Assembly: GCA_902511575.1 (NCBI GenBank)
Contig: CABXFU010000008.1
Location: forward strand, 25,251 to 89,250
Source of the DNA: an uncultured SAR86 cluster bacterium
GTDB lineage: Bacteria > Pseudomonadota > Gammaproteobacteria > Magnimaribacterales > D2472
Direction of reading: 5' to 3'
Length of the DNA: 64,000 bases
Of this stretch, positions 37,351 to 45,731 are shown one piece after another. Under the pieces are notes generated by a model, which ran no database searches, was not told where the DNA came from, and saw only the letters and a program-made list of their open reading frames with translations. How positions within the stretch are numbered: position 1 is the first letter of the stretch; the number at the start of each line of letters is the position of its first letter. A program made the position numbers and the translations under genes.

Positions 37351-37432
37351 GCAATTCCTCCGCCATTATTGTATGGATCAGGTTCAAAGGGTTTCAATAC
37401 AGATCTCAGGTTAGAAAAACCACCCCTTTGCA
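37351..37432 (-). promoter_or_regulatory. TPP riboswitch (THI element) controlling the receptor operon
   Basis: On the minus strand the conserved pieces are in order: AGGGGTGG, CTGAGAT and the signature ACCCTTTGAACCTGATC followed by AATGGCGGAGG. They fit the thiamine pyrophosphate aptamer. The ribosome binding site GGAGG (37357-37361), six bases before the ATG at 37350, lies in the 3' strand of the element, so TPP binding should hide it and stop translation. The downstream operon is the one expected for thiamine salvage. Confidence 0.93.
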
Positions 37433-37477
37433 ATTAGATTTTATAATATTTGAATTTAGCTTTAAAAGATACAGCTT

Positions 37478-38794
37478 CTATTCATCAGTGAGGTTGTTTT
37501 GATAGGTCTCAGTTAGCGCCATAACCGAAAATAACGTCAGCAATGAGGCAAAAGCTATATACACAGACACCCAAAAAATACCATAGTTGTTCCACAGGAA
37601 GGCGGCAATTGTTGGAGCGAATGCTCCTCCCAATATTGCACCAAACTGATAACCAAGGGTTGCACCTGAATATCTTACCTCTGTTGAAAATAACTCAGTA
37701 AAGAATGCTGCTTGTGGCCCATACATCATGCCTACAAATATTAAGCCCATAGTAATAGCTAAAACTATCAGCCAGAAATTACCAGTATCTACAAGTGGGA
37801 ATATGGCAAAAGCCCACAAGCCAGTGAATATTGCTCCAGCCATAAATATACCTTTTCTTCCGTGTCTGTCAGAATATGAAGAGAATATAAACTGACATGG
37901 AACCATAATTGCTGATGCAATTAATACTGCGGCTAACATGTCATCTCTGGATATTTCTGCGCTTGATACGCCATATGCAAGAAGGAAAGCTATTAAAATA
38001 TAAAACGTTACTTGAATTGAAAGAAAGGCCCCTGCAGCTAATGCTATTCGCTTTGGATACTTTTTAATTGCCTCCAATATAGGAGATCGTTGGACCGCTT
38101 GATTATTATCTTCATGAACTTCTCTCATTGCCTGCAACTCCTTAAAGGCTTTTGTATCCTCCAGATTTAACTGAATATACATACTAATGCCAATTAAAAT
38201 AGCACTTGCAAGAAACGGGATCCGCCACCCCCAAGAATAAAAAGATTCTTCAGAAACAAGCGAGCTTGTAATGATGAATGCAAGATTAGCTAGAATAACG
38301 CCAACTGGTGCACCAGCTTGGGCAAAAGCTCCATAATACCCTCTTTTATCTGATGGAGCGCTTTCAGTAACCAGTAACATGGCTCCGCCCCACTGGCCGC
38401 CAATCGCTAGCCCTTGAGCAAATCTCAACGAAGTTAATAAAATTGGGGCAGTAACTCCAATCATTGCATAGGTTGGTAAAAGCCCAATCAATGTGGAAGA
38501 GACACCCATTAAAATTAACGCTATGACTAAAGTTTTTTTTCTGCCCACTCTATCGCCATAATGACCAAAAATAATTCCTCCAATAGGTCTTGCTATAAAG
38601 CCTGCGGCAAAAGTTAGTAGAGATAAAATCAGTGCGGTTGAGGGAGTTGCTTCACCAAAAAAGGCAGTAGGGAATATTAATGCTGCTGCTGCCCCATAAA
38701 GGAAAAAGTCATACCATTCTATGCTTGTTCCAGCTAAAGCGGTCAATGCCACTTTTTGCATGTTTGATTTTGAATGATCTTTATTTTCCATCAC
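37478..38794 (-). CDS. MFS transporter, metabolite:H+ symporter (MHS) family
   Basis: The 438-residue protein has twelve membrane segments and the MHS family signatures ALTALAGTSIEWYDFFLYG, RPIGGIIFGHYGDRVGRKKTL, GLAIGGQWGGAMLLVTE and RHGRKGIFM. It resembles ProP, KgtP and ShiA-like carriers for betaine, dicarboxylates or shikimate; the substrate cannot be read from the sequence. It lies just past the TPP riboswitch and is a separate unit from the thiamine operon. Confidence 0.9.
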   Translation of the reverse strand: MMENKDHSKSNMQKVALTALAGTSIEWYDFFLYGAAAALIFPTAFFGEATPSTALILSLLTFAAGFIARPIGGIIFGHYGDRVGRKKTLVIALILMGVSSTLIGLLPTYAMIGVTAPILLTSLRFAQGLAIGGQWGGAMLLVTESAPSDKRGYYGAFAQAGAPVGVILANLAFIITSSLVSEESFYSWGWRIPFLASAILIGISMYIQLNLEDTKAFKELQAMREVHEDNNQAVQRSPILEAIKKYPKRIALAAGAFLSIQVTFYILIAFLLAYGVSSAEISRDDMLAAVLIASAIMVPCQFIFSSYSDRHGRKGIFMAGAIFTGLWAFAIFPLVDTGNFWLIVLAITMGLIFVGMMYGPQAAFFTELFSTEVRYSGATLGYQFGAILGGAFAPTIAAFLWNNYGIFWVSVYIAFASLLTLFSVMALTETYQNNLTDE

Positions 38795-38841
38795 AACAAA
38801 GTATTACAAATGCTGACGAAAGTAAAAGTTTTGAATATAAA

Positions 38842-38919
<78 letters not shown>

Positions 38920-38978
38920 AATAAATTGGGAAAAGCGATTATAAACTAAACAATGATCTTGGGAAACTAACTTATAAA

Positions 38979-39371
38979 TTAATCAAGTTTCCCTTCTTCT
39001 CGAAGTTTTTGACGAATTTTTGTAGCGCTGATTTCAGTTACTGAGCTATCAAATACCTCTTCTTCGAAAGTATATCCAACCCCTCGACCATAAGTGATAT
39101 TAACAATATTGGGCACCAGCATGATTTCATACTCATGGCCTCTTTTAAAACCATCTTGTAAAAGCCCTGCTTCAATATTTTTACAAACCTGATCCCAATC
39201 AAAAGGATTGTCATCTTGCCCATCTCCACCAGATGCCCCTTGAACATCTCGAACCTGAATTGCTACCTGACCAGTTTTTGCAATGCATCTTTTAAATAAG
39301 GCTTGATGGCCATCATGCCAAGGCTGCCATCTACCTAACATCTGTACTGTTGGTTTTTTCCAATCAAACAT
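38979..39371 (-). CDS. HxGH nucleotidyltransferase, cytidylyltransferase-like
   Basis: The 130-residue protein contains the HxGH signature RWQPWHDGHQALF and the C-terminal SxTxIR-like motif TEISATKIRQ, typical of adenylyl/cytidylyltransferases (RfaE/TagD-like). The middle NIVNITYGRGVGYTFEEE is unlike the CoaD type. It would activate a phosphorylated sugar or alcohol with a nucleotide. The preceding kinase gene overlaps it by 8 bp, so kinase and transferase probably act in sequence. The substrate is unknown. Confidence 0.82.
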   Translation of the reverse strand: MFDWKKPTVQMLGRWQPWHDGHQALFKRCIAKTGQVAIQVRDVQGASGGDGQDDNPFDWDQVCKNIEAGLLQDGFKRGHEYEIMLVPNIVNITYGRGVGYTFEEEVFDSSVTEISATKIRQKLREEGKLD

Positions 39372-39774
39372 TTTTTAAAATCTCCTTAGCCACATCATCA
39401 TGGTTGTGCTCATTCCATTCTGTAATATGAAAATCAACACTGTCAGGATCTTGGAAAAGCTTATTAGTGTCTTCGTATCTTCCCTCTTTGATGGTGTCCA
39501 TCCAAATGACTATGTCCGCATCAAAGTTTTCTCGGGTTTCTTTGGTAGGACAGACAAAATCACATACAACATATCTTCCATGCAATTTTTCAAAATCTGC
39601 AAAAGTTTTCATTCTCATCGATTGTCTTTTTCTGCCCTCATCTGAAAAATCCCAATCATTGGACATCTTCCTTACTTGATCAGCGTTGTACCATGCAGCA
39701 TTCAATATTGGCACTAATCTCTGAGTTAGATAAGTTTTGCCACTGCCTGGCAGACCCATTACTAATATTTTCAT
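39364..39774 (-). CDS. P-loop kinase, adenylylsulfate-kinase-like
   Basis: The 136-residue protein has a Walker A GLPGSGKTYLTQRL and APS-kinase-like features: YNADQVRKMSNDWDFSDEGRKRQSMR and YVVCDFVCPTKETRENFDADI. It is shorter than CysC and lacks its usual FISP stretch, so it may phosphorylate a different hydroxyl compound. It is coupled to the nucleotidyltransferase gene by an 8-bp overlap, a kinase-plus-transferase pair also known from marine phages and surface-glycan loci (established for such pairs in general, not shown here). Confidence 0.75.
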   Translation of the reverse strand: MKILVMGLPGSGKTYLTQRLVPILNAAWYNADQVRKMSNDWDFSDEGRKRQSMRMKTFADFEKLHGRYVVCDFVCPTKETRENFDADIVIWMDTIKEGRYEDTNKLFQDPDSVDFHITEWNEHNHDDVAKEILKNV

Positions 39775-39779
39775 ATTTT

Positions 39780-40475
39780 TTAATTTCCCATTTGTGGTTT
39801 ATTTCTTACAGACTCATAGAGGCTATAAAATAAATAAAACAAAGGCATTAATGTTGCGTATTTTACCGTAGTTGCTGCAATTAAAAACCATAAGGCTCCA
39901 TCAGCTCCCATCATACCTCCAATAAATCCAAAACCAAGCTGAATGCTTATAAAAATTGCAGTAAGAGAGAATAGCTTAGTTGCAACTTCATCTGTTACAT
40001 TCCAAGATTCTCCAAGAGAATCCATCACGCCTTTATTTTCAAACATAACAAATAAAGGAAATAATCCAAGACGGCCATATAAATAAAAACCTGGCAGAAT
40101 TAACATTAAAAAACCTAGCCCATATGCACAAGAGTGCAGAATATTTGCCCAAAGCAGTGGGAAAAATTTCTTCAATCCCGCAAAAAGAGCTTGGTATGGG
40201 CTGACCAATCCATCACTAGACAGTGAACGAAAAGCTGCCATGCAACCACCACTCAAAGCCACCGAAAGAATAAGAGAAGCAAGCACTAAAAAAAACACTT
40301 GAGCAGATATTTCACCAATTGCCTCTAGAGCCGCAGTATCTGAACCGGATTGAATATCTAAAGAAGCTATGAGACTTGCCAAAGCGATTTCAAGCGTCAT
40401 AATTGGGAGGCACAAGATAAACAAGTATCCAATGTTGCTTAAACAAAAACTAATGGAAGAAAAAAACTGTTGCAT
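39780..40475 (-). CDS. Hydrophobic membrane protein of unknown function
   Basis: The 231-residue protein has about six hydrophobic segments and the middle motif LLWANILHSCAYGLGFLMLILPGFYLYGRLGLFP, plus DSLGESWNVTDEVATK, reminiscent of YciC/UPF0259-like membrane proteins. No function is known. It starts 5 bp upstream of the kinase gene, so it may be in the same transcript as the kinase/nucleotidyltransferase pair. Confidence 0.7.
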   Translation of the reverse strand: MQQFFSSISFCLSNIGYLFILCLPIMTLEIALASLIASLDIQSGSDTAALEAIGEISAQVFFLVLASLILSVALSGGCMAAFRSLSSDGLVSPYQALFAGLKKFFPLLWANILHSCAYGLGFLMLILPGFYLYGRLGLFPLFVMFENKGVMDSLGESWNVTDEVATKLFSLTAIFISIQLGFGFIGGMMGADGALWFLIAATTVKYATLMPLFYLFYSLYESVRNKPQMGN

Positions 40476-40510
40476 ATTTTTATACTCAATCCGAAATTAT
40501 ATTATTAAAA

Positions 40511-41699
40511 CTAGAGGGTTATTTTTTTAAATTTTCTTTTTCCCACTTGATAAATGGCTGAAGTGCCAGAAGAAATGAGATGCTTTGTATCTGTAATTTT
40601 CTTTTCATTAATTCTAACAGCGCCCTGTTTAATCATTCTCATTGCCTCAGATGAACTGCTCGTCATCCCGCAATCTTTCAAAAGATTAGCCAAGGGAATT
40701 GAGCTCTCTGATATAGCAAAAGATACCTCTTCTATATCATCTGGCATATTCTTTTTTTTGGAACTGGTTAATAAAATTTGCTTCTGCAAGATTGGCTGAT
40801 TGATCATCATGAAAACGAGCAATGAGCTCTTTAGCTAGTTGGATTTTAATATCCCTAGGATTCATTCCTTTGGCTTGATCAGCTTTCAGAACATTAATCT
40901 CATCAGTAGATTTGAAACTTAATAAATCAAACCATCTCCACATTAGCTTATCCGAAATAGACATAATTTTTCCAAACATCTCATTTGGAGCCTCATCAAT
41001 TCCAACATAATTATCTAAAGATTTAGACATTTTATTTTTTCCATCTAAGCCCTCAAGAATTGGAACTGTGATTACCACCTGAGGCTCTTGACCATATGAT
41101 CTTTGGAGCTCTCTGCCAACCAGGAGATTAAATTTTTGATCGGTGCCGCCAAGTTCTATATCTGCTTTTAGGGCAATCGAATCATTTGCTTGAATTAATG
41201 GATACAAAAATTCATGAAGTGCAATAGTCTGATTAGACTTATATCTTTTATTAAAATCATCACGTTCAAGCATCCTTGCTAAGTTATATTGCGAAGCAAG
41301 TTTGATTATTCCCTCTGCGCCAAGCTTGTTGCTCCACTCAGAGTTAAACCTAACATCAGTAAGTTTTGGATCTAAGATTTTAAAAACTTGTTTTTTGTAT
41401 GATTTTGCATTTTCTTTTATCTCAGCCTCATCTAAGGCAGGTCTAGTTTTATTTTTTCCAGAAGGATCTCCAATCATTCCTGTGAAATCACCAATTAAAA
41501 ATATTATCTGATGGCCTAATTGTTGGAAATGCCTTAACTTATTTATCAGCACCGTATGGCCCAGATGTAAATCTGGTGCAGTAGGATCAAAACCAGCCTT
41601 AACAATAAGGGGTTTCTTTGATTGGAGTTTTGCCAGTAGCTCCTCTTCGCTAATCAGCTCGTCAATTCCCCGTTTAATTAGATTAAGATTTTCTTTCAT
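40511..41699 (-). CDS. tyrS: Tyrosyl-tRNA synthetase, split by a frameshift in an A8 run
   Basis: Two overlapping ORFs encode one protein. The N-terminal ORF (40737-41699) has HIGH-type HLGHT, the [12 protein letters not shown] motif and KMSKS; it ends early in FQKKEYAR. The second ORF (40511-40822) supplies the rest: the linker [13 protein letters not shown] and the S4-like RNA-binding domain ([21 protein letters not shown]). The frame changes at eight A residues (plus-strand T8 at 40752-40759); with seven, the protein would be continuous, about 395 residues, normal for the TyrZ-like type. This gene is essential in bacteria, so either the run is a sequence error or slippage makes the full protein. 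It charges tRNA-Tyr. Confidence 0.88.
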
Positions 41700-41747
41700 G
41701 AGATTTCATTTATTATAGTATTTAATCGAAAAAATGTTTGAAATCAT

Positions 41748-42446
41748 ATGACTGAAGACTCAAAAGCTCATTTTGTATTTAAACCAATTATTAGGGGAAT
41801 GGTCATTTCAGAAAGCACAGAGTTATTTCCAATTGGAAAAGTGTACTGTGTTGGAAAAAATTATGCTGATCACGCAAAAGAAATGGGCGGCAAAGTAGAT
41901 GAAGATCAGCCATTTTTTTTTAGTAAGCCTCCTCAAGCTGTAACCCAATTAAATTCTATTCCTTTTCCAGCTCAAACAGATAATCTTCAACATGAGGTTG
42001 AGCTTGTTGTTTTTTTGAAATCAGAATGTTCAGACATATCTCCAAAGGAAGCAAGCCAACATATTTTTGGATATGCGGTTGGCGTAGATTTAACCAAAAG
42101 AGATCTTCAAACTTTGGCAAAAGAAAGCGGGAAGCCGTGGGACTTAAGTAAAGGATTCGATAATTCTGCACCAATCTCAAAAATTCAACAAAAAGAGGGC
42201 TTTCTATTAACAGAAGGAAATATCTCTCTTAGAGTTAATGGTCAAAAAAAACAATCTAGCAATCTAGTAAATATGGCATGGAAAGTGGATGAATTAATTA
42301 GCTGGTTATCAAAATTTATTACGCTTAAGGCGGGAGATGCTATATTCACAGGAACTCCCTCGGGGGTTAGCAGACTCAGCTTAAATGATAAAATTGAAGC
42401 AGAGATTGAAAATATTGGCTCACTTTCTTTTGAGCTAGTTCAATAA
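41748..42446 (+). CDS. Fumarylacetoacetate hydrolase-family protein
   Basis: The 232-residue protein has the FAH fold motifs VYCVGKNYADHAKEMGG, QHEVELVVFLK (metal-binding Glu), FGYAVGVDLTKRDLQ, KGFDNSAPIS and GDAIFTGTPSGV. The family includes acylpyruvases, oxaloacetate decarboxylases and hydratases of catechol degradation; YcgM-like acylpyruvase/OAA decarboxylase activity is the nearest match. The short length (no N-terminal domain) fits YcgM. It precedes the M23 gene by 11 bp, and both are probably transcribed together. Confidence 0.88.
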   Translation: MTEDSKAHFVFKPIIRGMVISESTELFPIGKVYCVGKNYADHAKEMGGKVDEDQPFFFSKPPQAVTQLNSIPFPAQTDNLQHEVELVVFLKSECSDISPKEASQHIFGYAVGVDLTKRDLQTLAKESGKPWDLSKGFDNSAPISKIQQKEGFLLTEGNISLRVNGQKKQSSNLVNMAWKVDELISWLSKFITLKAGDAIFTGTPSGVSRLSLNDKIEAEIENIGSLSFELVQ

Positions 42447-42457
42447 ATTAAGAAACT

Positions 42458-43714
42458 GTGAGCACCTATAAACCAAATGCTAAAATATTACCTTTTGTTT
42501 TGCTGGCATTACTTGGTATTTTGTTTATTTATGATGCTGGGGTAGAACAAGAAATAGTTTCTCCAGAAATAATTTCAGAAACTTTACTATTACCTAGTCA
42601 AAATACTTCCGGCATTCAAACTAAGAAAATTCATATTGTTAAAGAGGGTGAAAACCTTTCATTGATATTCGAAAAATATCAAGTCTCCTTAAATAATACA
42701 TACAAAATATTTAGAAAAGACAAATCAGATGAAGTTAAAAAAATACTGCCCAATGATAGGTTGGAATTTATATTTTTAGGTGAAGAGCTGCAAGAAATTC
42801 ATATTCATAAAGGGCCTTTGCTCTCTTATAAAATTGAAGTTTTTCCACAAATATTAATTAAAAGGATTGATAAAAAACCGGTGCTTCTAAACTCCTTTAA
42901 AACGGGAGTAATAGAGTCATCTTTTTATTTAGCTGGATTAAAAAATGATATTCCTGAGAGCGTGATTATGGATCTGGCCTATATCTTTGGCTGGGATATT
43001 GATTTTGTTTTTGATATCAGAGTCGGAGATAGATTTAAAATCTTATATGAAACACCCTTTGTAGATGGACAACAAATTGAAAATGGCAGCATTTTATTTG
43101 CAGAATTTTATAATCAAAATAATCGATACACCGCCATACGATACAAAGGTAAAAATAAGAAATGGGAGTACTTTAACGAATTTGGTGGCAGCCTGGAGAA
43201 AGCTTTTTTACGAGCACCCCTTGATTTTGCATATGTAAGTTCACATTTCAATCCAAACAGAAGGCACCCAATACTTAATACTATTAGAGCTCACAATGGT
43301 GTTGATTATGCAGCAAAAAGGGGCACGCCAATTCGCTCAACTGGTGAAGGGGTAATTCAATCAGTAGGATGGAAAAGTGGATATGGAAGAACAATAGTTA
43401 TACGTCATGGAGGCGAGATTACAACCCTATATGCTCATTTAGAAAAGTATCATCCGAGTATTTCTAAGGGCATTAAAATTTCTCAAGGTCAGACAATAGG
43501 CTTCGTAGGTGACTCGGGTCTAGCAACAGCTCCTCACTTACATTACGAATTTAGAATAGGAGAAAAAAGAACAGACCCCTTGAAGGTAGCTTTACCCTCA
43601 GCATCTCCATTAGCACAATCTAAAATGAATCAATTTCAAGAATCAAAAAATAATTACATAGAAATAGCAGATCAGTTATTATCTAAAGATCCAAATGAAA
43701 ACCTCTTTAGATAA
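42458..43714 (+). CDS. M23 murein DD-endopeptidase, MepM-like
   Basis: The 418-residue protein (GTG start) has one N-terminal membrane anchor (LPFVLLALLGILFIYDAGV), an OapA/LysM-like domain (KIHIVKEGENLSLIFEKY), and a C-terminal lysostaphin-like M23 peptidase with the zinc ligands in HNGVDYAAKRGTP and HLHYEFRIG. It would cut peptide crosslinks in peptidoglycan in the periplasm for growth, like MepM. It overlaps anmK by 20 bp, which fits a wall turnover theme. Confidence 0.92.
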   Translation: MSTYKPNAKILPFVLLALLGILFIYDAGVEQEIVSPEIISETLLLPSQNTSGIQTKKIHIVKEGENLSLIFEKYQVSLNNTYKIFRKDKSDEVKKILPNDRLEFIFLGEELQEIHIHKGPLLSYKIEVFPQILIKRIDKKPVLLNSFKTGVIESSFYLAGLKNDIPESVIMDLAYIFGWDIDFVFDIRVGDRFKILYETPFVDGQQIENGSILFAEFYNQNNRYTAIRYKGKNKKWEYFNEFGGSLEKAFLRAPLDFAYVSSHFNPNRRHPILNTIRAHNGVDYAAKRGTPIRSTGEGVIQSVGWKSGYGRTIVIRHGGEITTLYAHLEKYHPSISKGIKISQGQTIGFVGDSGLATAPHLHYEFRIGEKRTDPLKVALPSASPLAQSKMNQFQESKNNYIEIADQLLSKDPNENLFR

Positions 43715-44783
43715 AATCTTTATAGGAACCATGAGTGGTACCAGTCACGATGGGATTGATATTTGTGCTTTAAAAGTTACTGATCAAATTAGTTTATTGA
43801 AATTTTGTTCTTATAAATATCCGCTAAAATTGAGGGAGACTATATCTGAAGCAATCCAGCAACAAGAATTAAGTCTTAATATGTATTTTGAGCTTAATAA
43901 AAAAATTGGGATTGCTTTTAGCAAATCAATAAAAAAATTTCTTTCCCAAAATAAAATTAATAAAAAAGATGTTGCGGCAATTGGTCTGTCAGGACAGACC
44001 TTATTTCATAAACCAAAAGGAAAATATCCTTTCTCCATCCAGGCTGGAGATCCTAAAATAATAACCAATGAATGTGGAATAGACGTTGTCAGCGATTTTA
44101 GAAATGATCATATTAAACTTGGCGGAGAAGGCGCACCACTTGTACCAGAATTTCACCAAAAATTATTCGCAAAAAAAAATACTCCTTTGGTGGTATTGAA
44201 TATAGGTGGAATTTCAAACTTTACCTACTTAGATGGAAAGCATACTTTCTATGGTTCTGACTGTGGACCCGGCAATGCGCTCATGGATATCTACTGTCAA
44301 AGCTTTCTTAATTGCCCATTTGATAGAAAGGGTGAGCATGCAAAAAAAGGAGAAATCCACCTCCCTTCACTAAATCAAATGTTAGGCCATCCATTTTTTA
44401 AAAAACGATATCCAAAATCTACAGGCAAAGAAATATTCAATATTAGGTTTATACCTAAACAGCTTCTAAAAAGATCTTCTTACGATATATTAGCCACGCT
44501 GACAGAACTCACTGCTATTTGTATTTCAAAATCCTTGAGCTCACAAAAGAAATTTCCCCATCAAGTTATTGTGTGTGGAGGCGGGTTAAACAATACATTC
44601 TTAATAAATACAATTGAAAGACGTATAAATATGCGCCTGGTTTCTACCAATGAATATGGTTTTCACCCTCAGGCAATTGAAGCCATGGCATTTGGATGGA
44701 TGGCGAGACAAAGATTTTGCAAAAATACTCTTATCGTAAAAAAAAATAAAGGCTTGGTGGGAACTCTGACTAAATCTATATAG
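43695..44783 (+). CDS. anmK: Anhydro-N-acetylmuramic acid kinase
   Basis: The 362-residue protein shows the ATP-binding motif IGTMSGTSHDGIDI and the later GLSGQTLFHKP, NIGGISNFTYL, GPGNALMDIYC and VCGGGLNNTFL stretches that identify AnmK. It phosphorylates anhydro-MurNAc from cell wall recycling to MurNAc-6-phosphate in the cytoplasm. It overlaps the upstream murein endopeptidase by 20 bp and the convergent erpA by 8 bp. Confidence 0.95.
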   Translation: MKTSLDKIFIGTMSGTSHDGIDICALKVTDQISLLKFCSYKYPLKLRETISEAIQQQELSLNMYFELNKKIGIAFSKSIKKFLSQNKINKKDVAAIGLSGQTLFHKPKGKYPFSIQAGDPKIITNECGIDVVSDFRNDHIKLGGEGAPLVPEFHQKLFAKKNTPLVVLNIGGISNFTYLDGKHTFYGSDCGPGNALMDIYCQSFLNCPFDRKGEHAKKGEIHLPSLNQMLGHPFFKKRYPKSTGKEIFNIRFIPKQLLKRSSYDILATLTELTAICISKSLSSQKKFPHQVIVCGGGLNNTFLINTIERRINMRLVSTNEYGFHPQAIEAMAFGWMARQRFCKNTLIVKKNKGLVGTLTKSI

Positions 44784-45111
44784 TAAATGACTCGCCACAC
44801 CCACAAGTAGTCTTTGCATTTGGGTTGGTAACCAAGAATCTTGAACCCGATAAGTCCTCAACATAATCTAAGGTTGAGCCATAAAGATATGGATATGATA
44901 GAGAATCTAACAGGATTGTGAATCCATCAAAATCAACAACATCATCATCCCCTTCAGGACTATCATCAAACTTAAAACCATATTGAAAACCTGAGCACCC
45001 TCCGCCAGTAACGTACACCCTAAAATAATTAGATTCATGGCTAGGCAAAAGATCTTGAATGCGCTTTACTGCATTGCCACTGAGGTTGATGGATGTCATT
45101 TCGGAGCTCAT
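44776..45111 (-). CDS. erpA: Iron-sulfur cluster insertion protein
   Basis: The 111-residue A-type carrier has the three conserved cysteines, one in YVTGGGCSGFQYGF and two in TTCGCGESF, with the C-terminal CGC arrangement. ErpA delivers Fe-S clusters to apoproteins such as those of isoprenoid synthesis. The start with the MSSEMTSINLS stretch is short as usual. IscA-like paralogs are the alternative; a stand-alone gene next to hemJ/hemL fits ErpA, which sits near hemL in many gammaproteobacteria. Confidence 0.92.
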   Translation of the reverse strand: MSSEMTSINLSGNAVKRIQDLLPSHESNYFRVYVTGGGCSGFQYGFKFDDSPEGDDDVVDFDGFTILLDSLSYPYLYGSTLDYVEDLSGSRFLVTNPNAKTTCGCGESFTI

Positions 45112-45207
45112 TTACTGCTTAGTTTATAGGATTAAAAATATATTCAGCAATATTTAACCAAAAATATTTTTCTATCAGAGCTCTAGAAGCGCTAAGATAT
45201 GACTTAA

Positions 45208-45639
45208 ATGAGCCTATATCTAGTTTTTAAAGTCCTGCATATCCTATTCATGGTTTCATGGTTTGCTGGCATTTTTTACTTACCTAGGCTGTTTGTTTAT
45301 CACGTTGAGAGCGATGATCAGAACACAAAAGATCAATTGGCAATAATGCAAACAAACTTAATTAGATTCATTACTCCGTTGGGCTTATTGGCATTATTTT
45401 TTGGTTTAATGATGGGCTTTCTGGGGTCTGATTGGGTTGGGTTTTTCTCACAAAACTGGATAGTTGCTAAGTCTCTTATAGTATTGGTTTTAATTTTCTA
45501 TCAAGTTTTCTGTTTGAAGATTCTAAAAGATCTTGGTTCAAATTCTCATAATTGGACTGGTTTCAAGTTAAGAGTTTTTAATGAGATACCAGTTTTACTT
45601 TTGCTGGGTGGAATTGTTGCTGCTGTCTTTAAGTTTTAA
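45208..45639 (+). CDS. hemJ: Protoporphyrinogen oxidase HemJ
   Basis: The 143-residue protein has four membrane helices and the conserved HemJ motifs VLHILFMVSWFAGIFYLPRLFVYH (His and Arg-Leu pattern; core HILFMVSWFAG), FGLMMGFLG and FKLRVFNEIPVLLLLGGI. HemJ oxidises protoporphyrinogen IX in heme synthesis. Its neighbour hemL, in the same direction, supports a heme role; HemJ replaces HemG/HemY in many marine bacteria. Confidence 0.9.
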   Translation: MSLYLVFKVLHILFMVSWFAGIFYLPRLFVYHVESDDQNTKDQLAIMQTNLIRFITPLGLLALFFGLMMGFLGSDWVGFFSQNWIVAKSLIVLVLIFYQVFCLKILKDLGSNSHNWTGFKLRVFNEIPVLLLLGGIVAAVFKF

Positions 45640-45676
45640 AATCCTGCTTTTTTAACCATAATACTAAAAAGAAATT

Positions 45677-45685
45677 TGATATAAT
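45677..45685 (+). promoter_or_regulatory. Probable extended -10 promoter for hemL
   Basis: TGATATAAT has the TGnTATAAT form of an extended -10 element, with transcription expected near 45692, 40 bp before the hemL TTG. No good -35 is at 17 bp, which is acceptable for extended -10 promoters. It lies in the 92-bp gap between hemJ and hemL. Confidence 0.5.
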
Positions 45686-45731
45686 TGGTCATTCAGCATC
45701 GCAAGCTATAAAAAATTATTACTAAAAATCT

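Noticed and set aside
40511-40822. Separate small S4-domain protein gene
   Set aside because: It is the missing C-terminus of tyrS; the linker joins the tyrS body if one A is removed from the A8 run.
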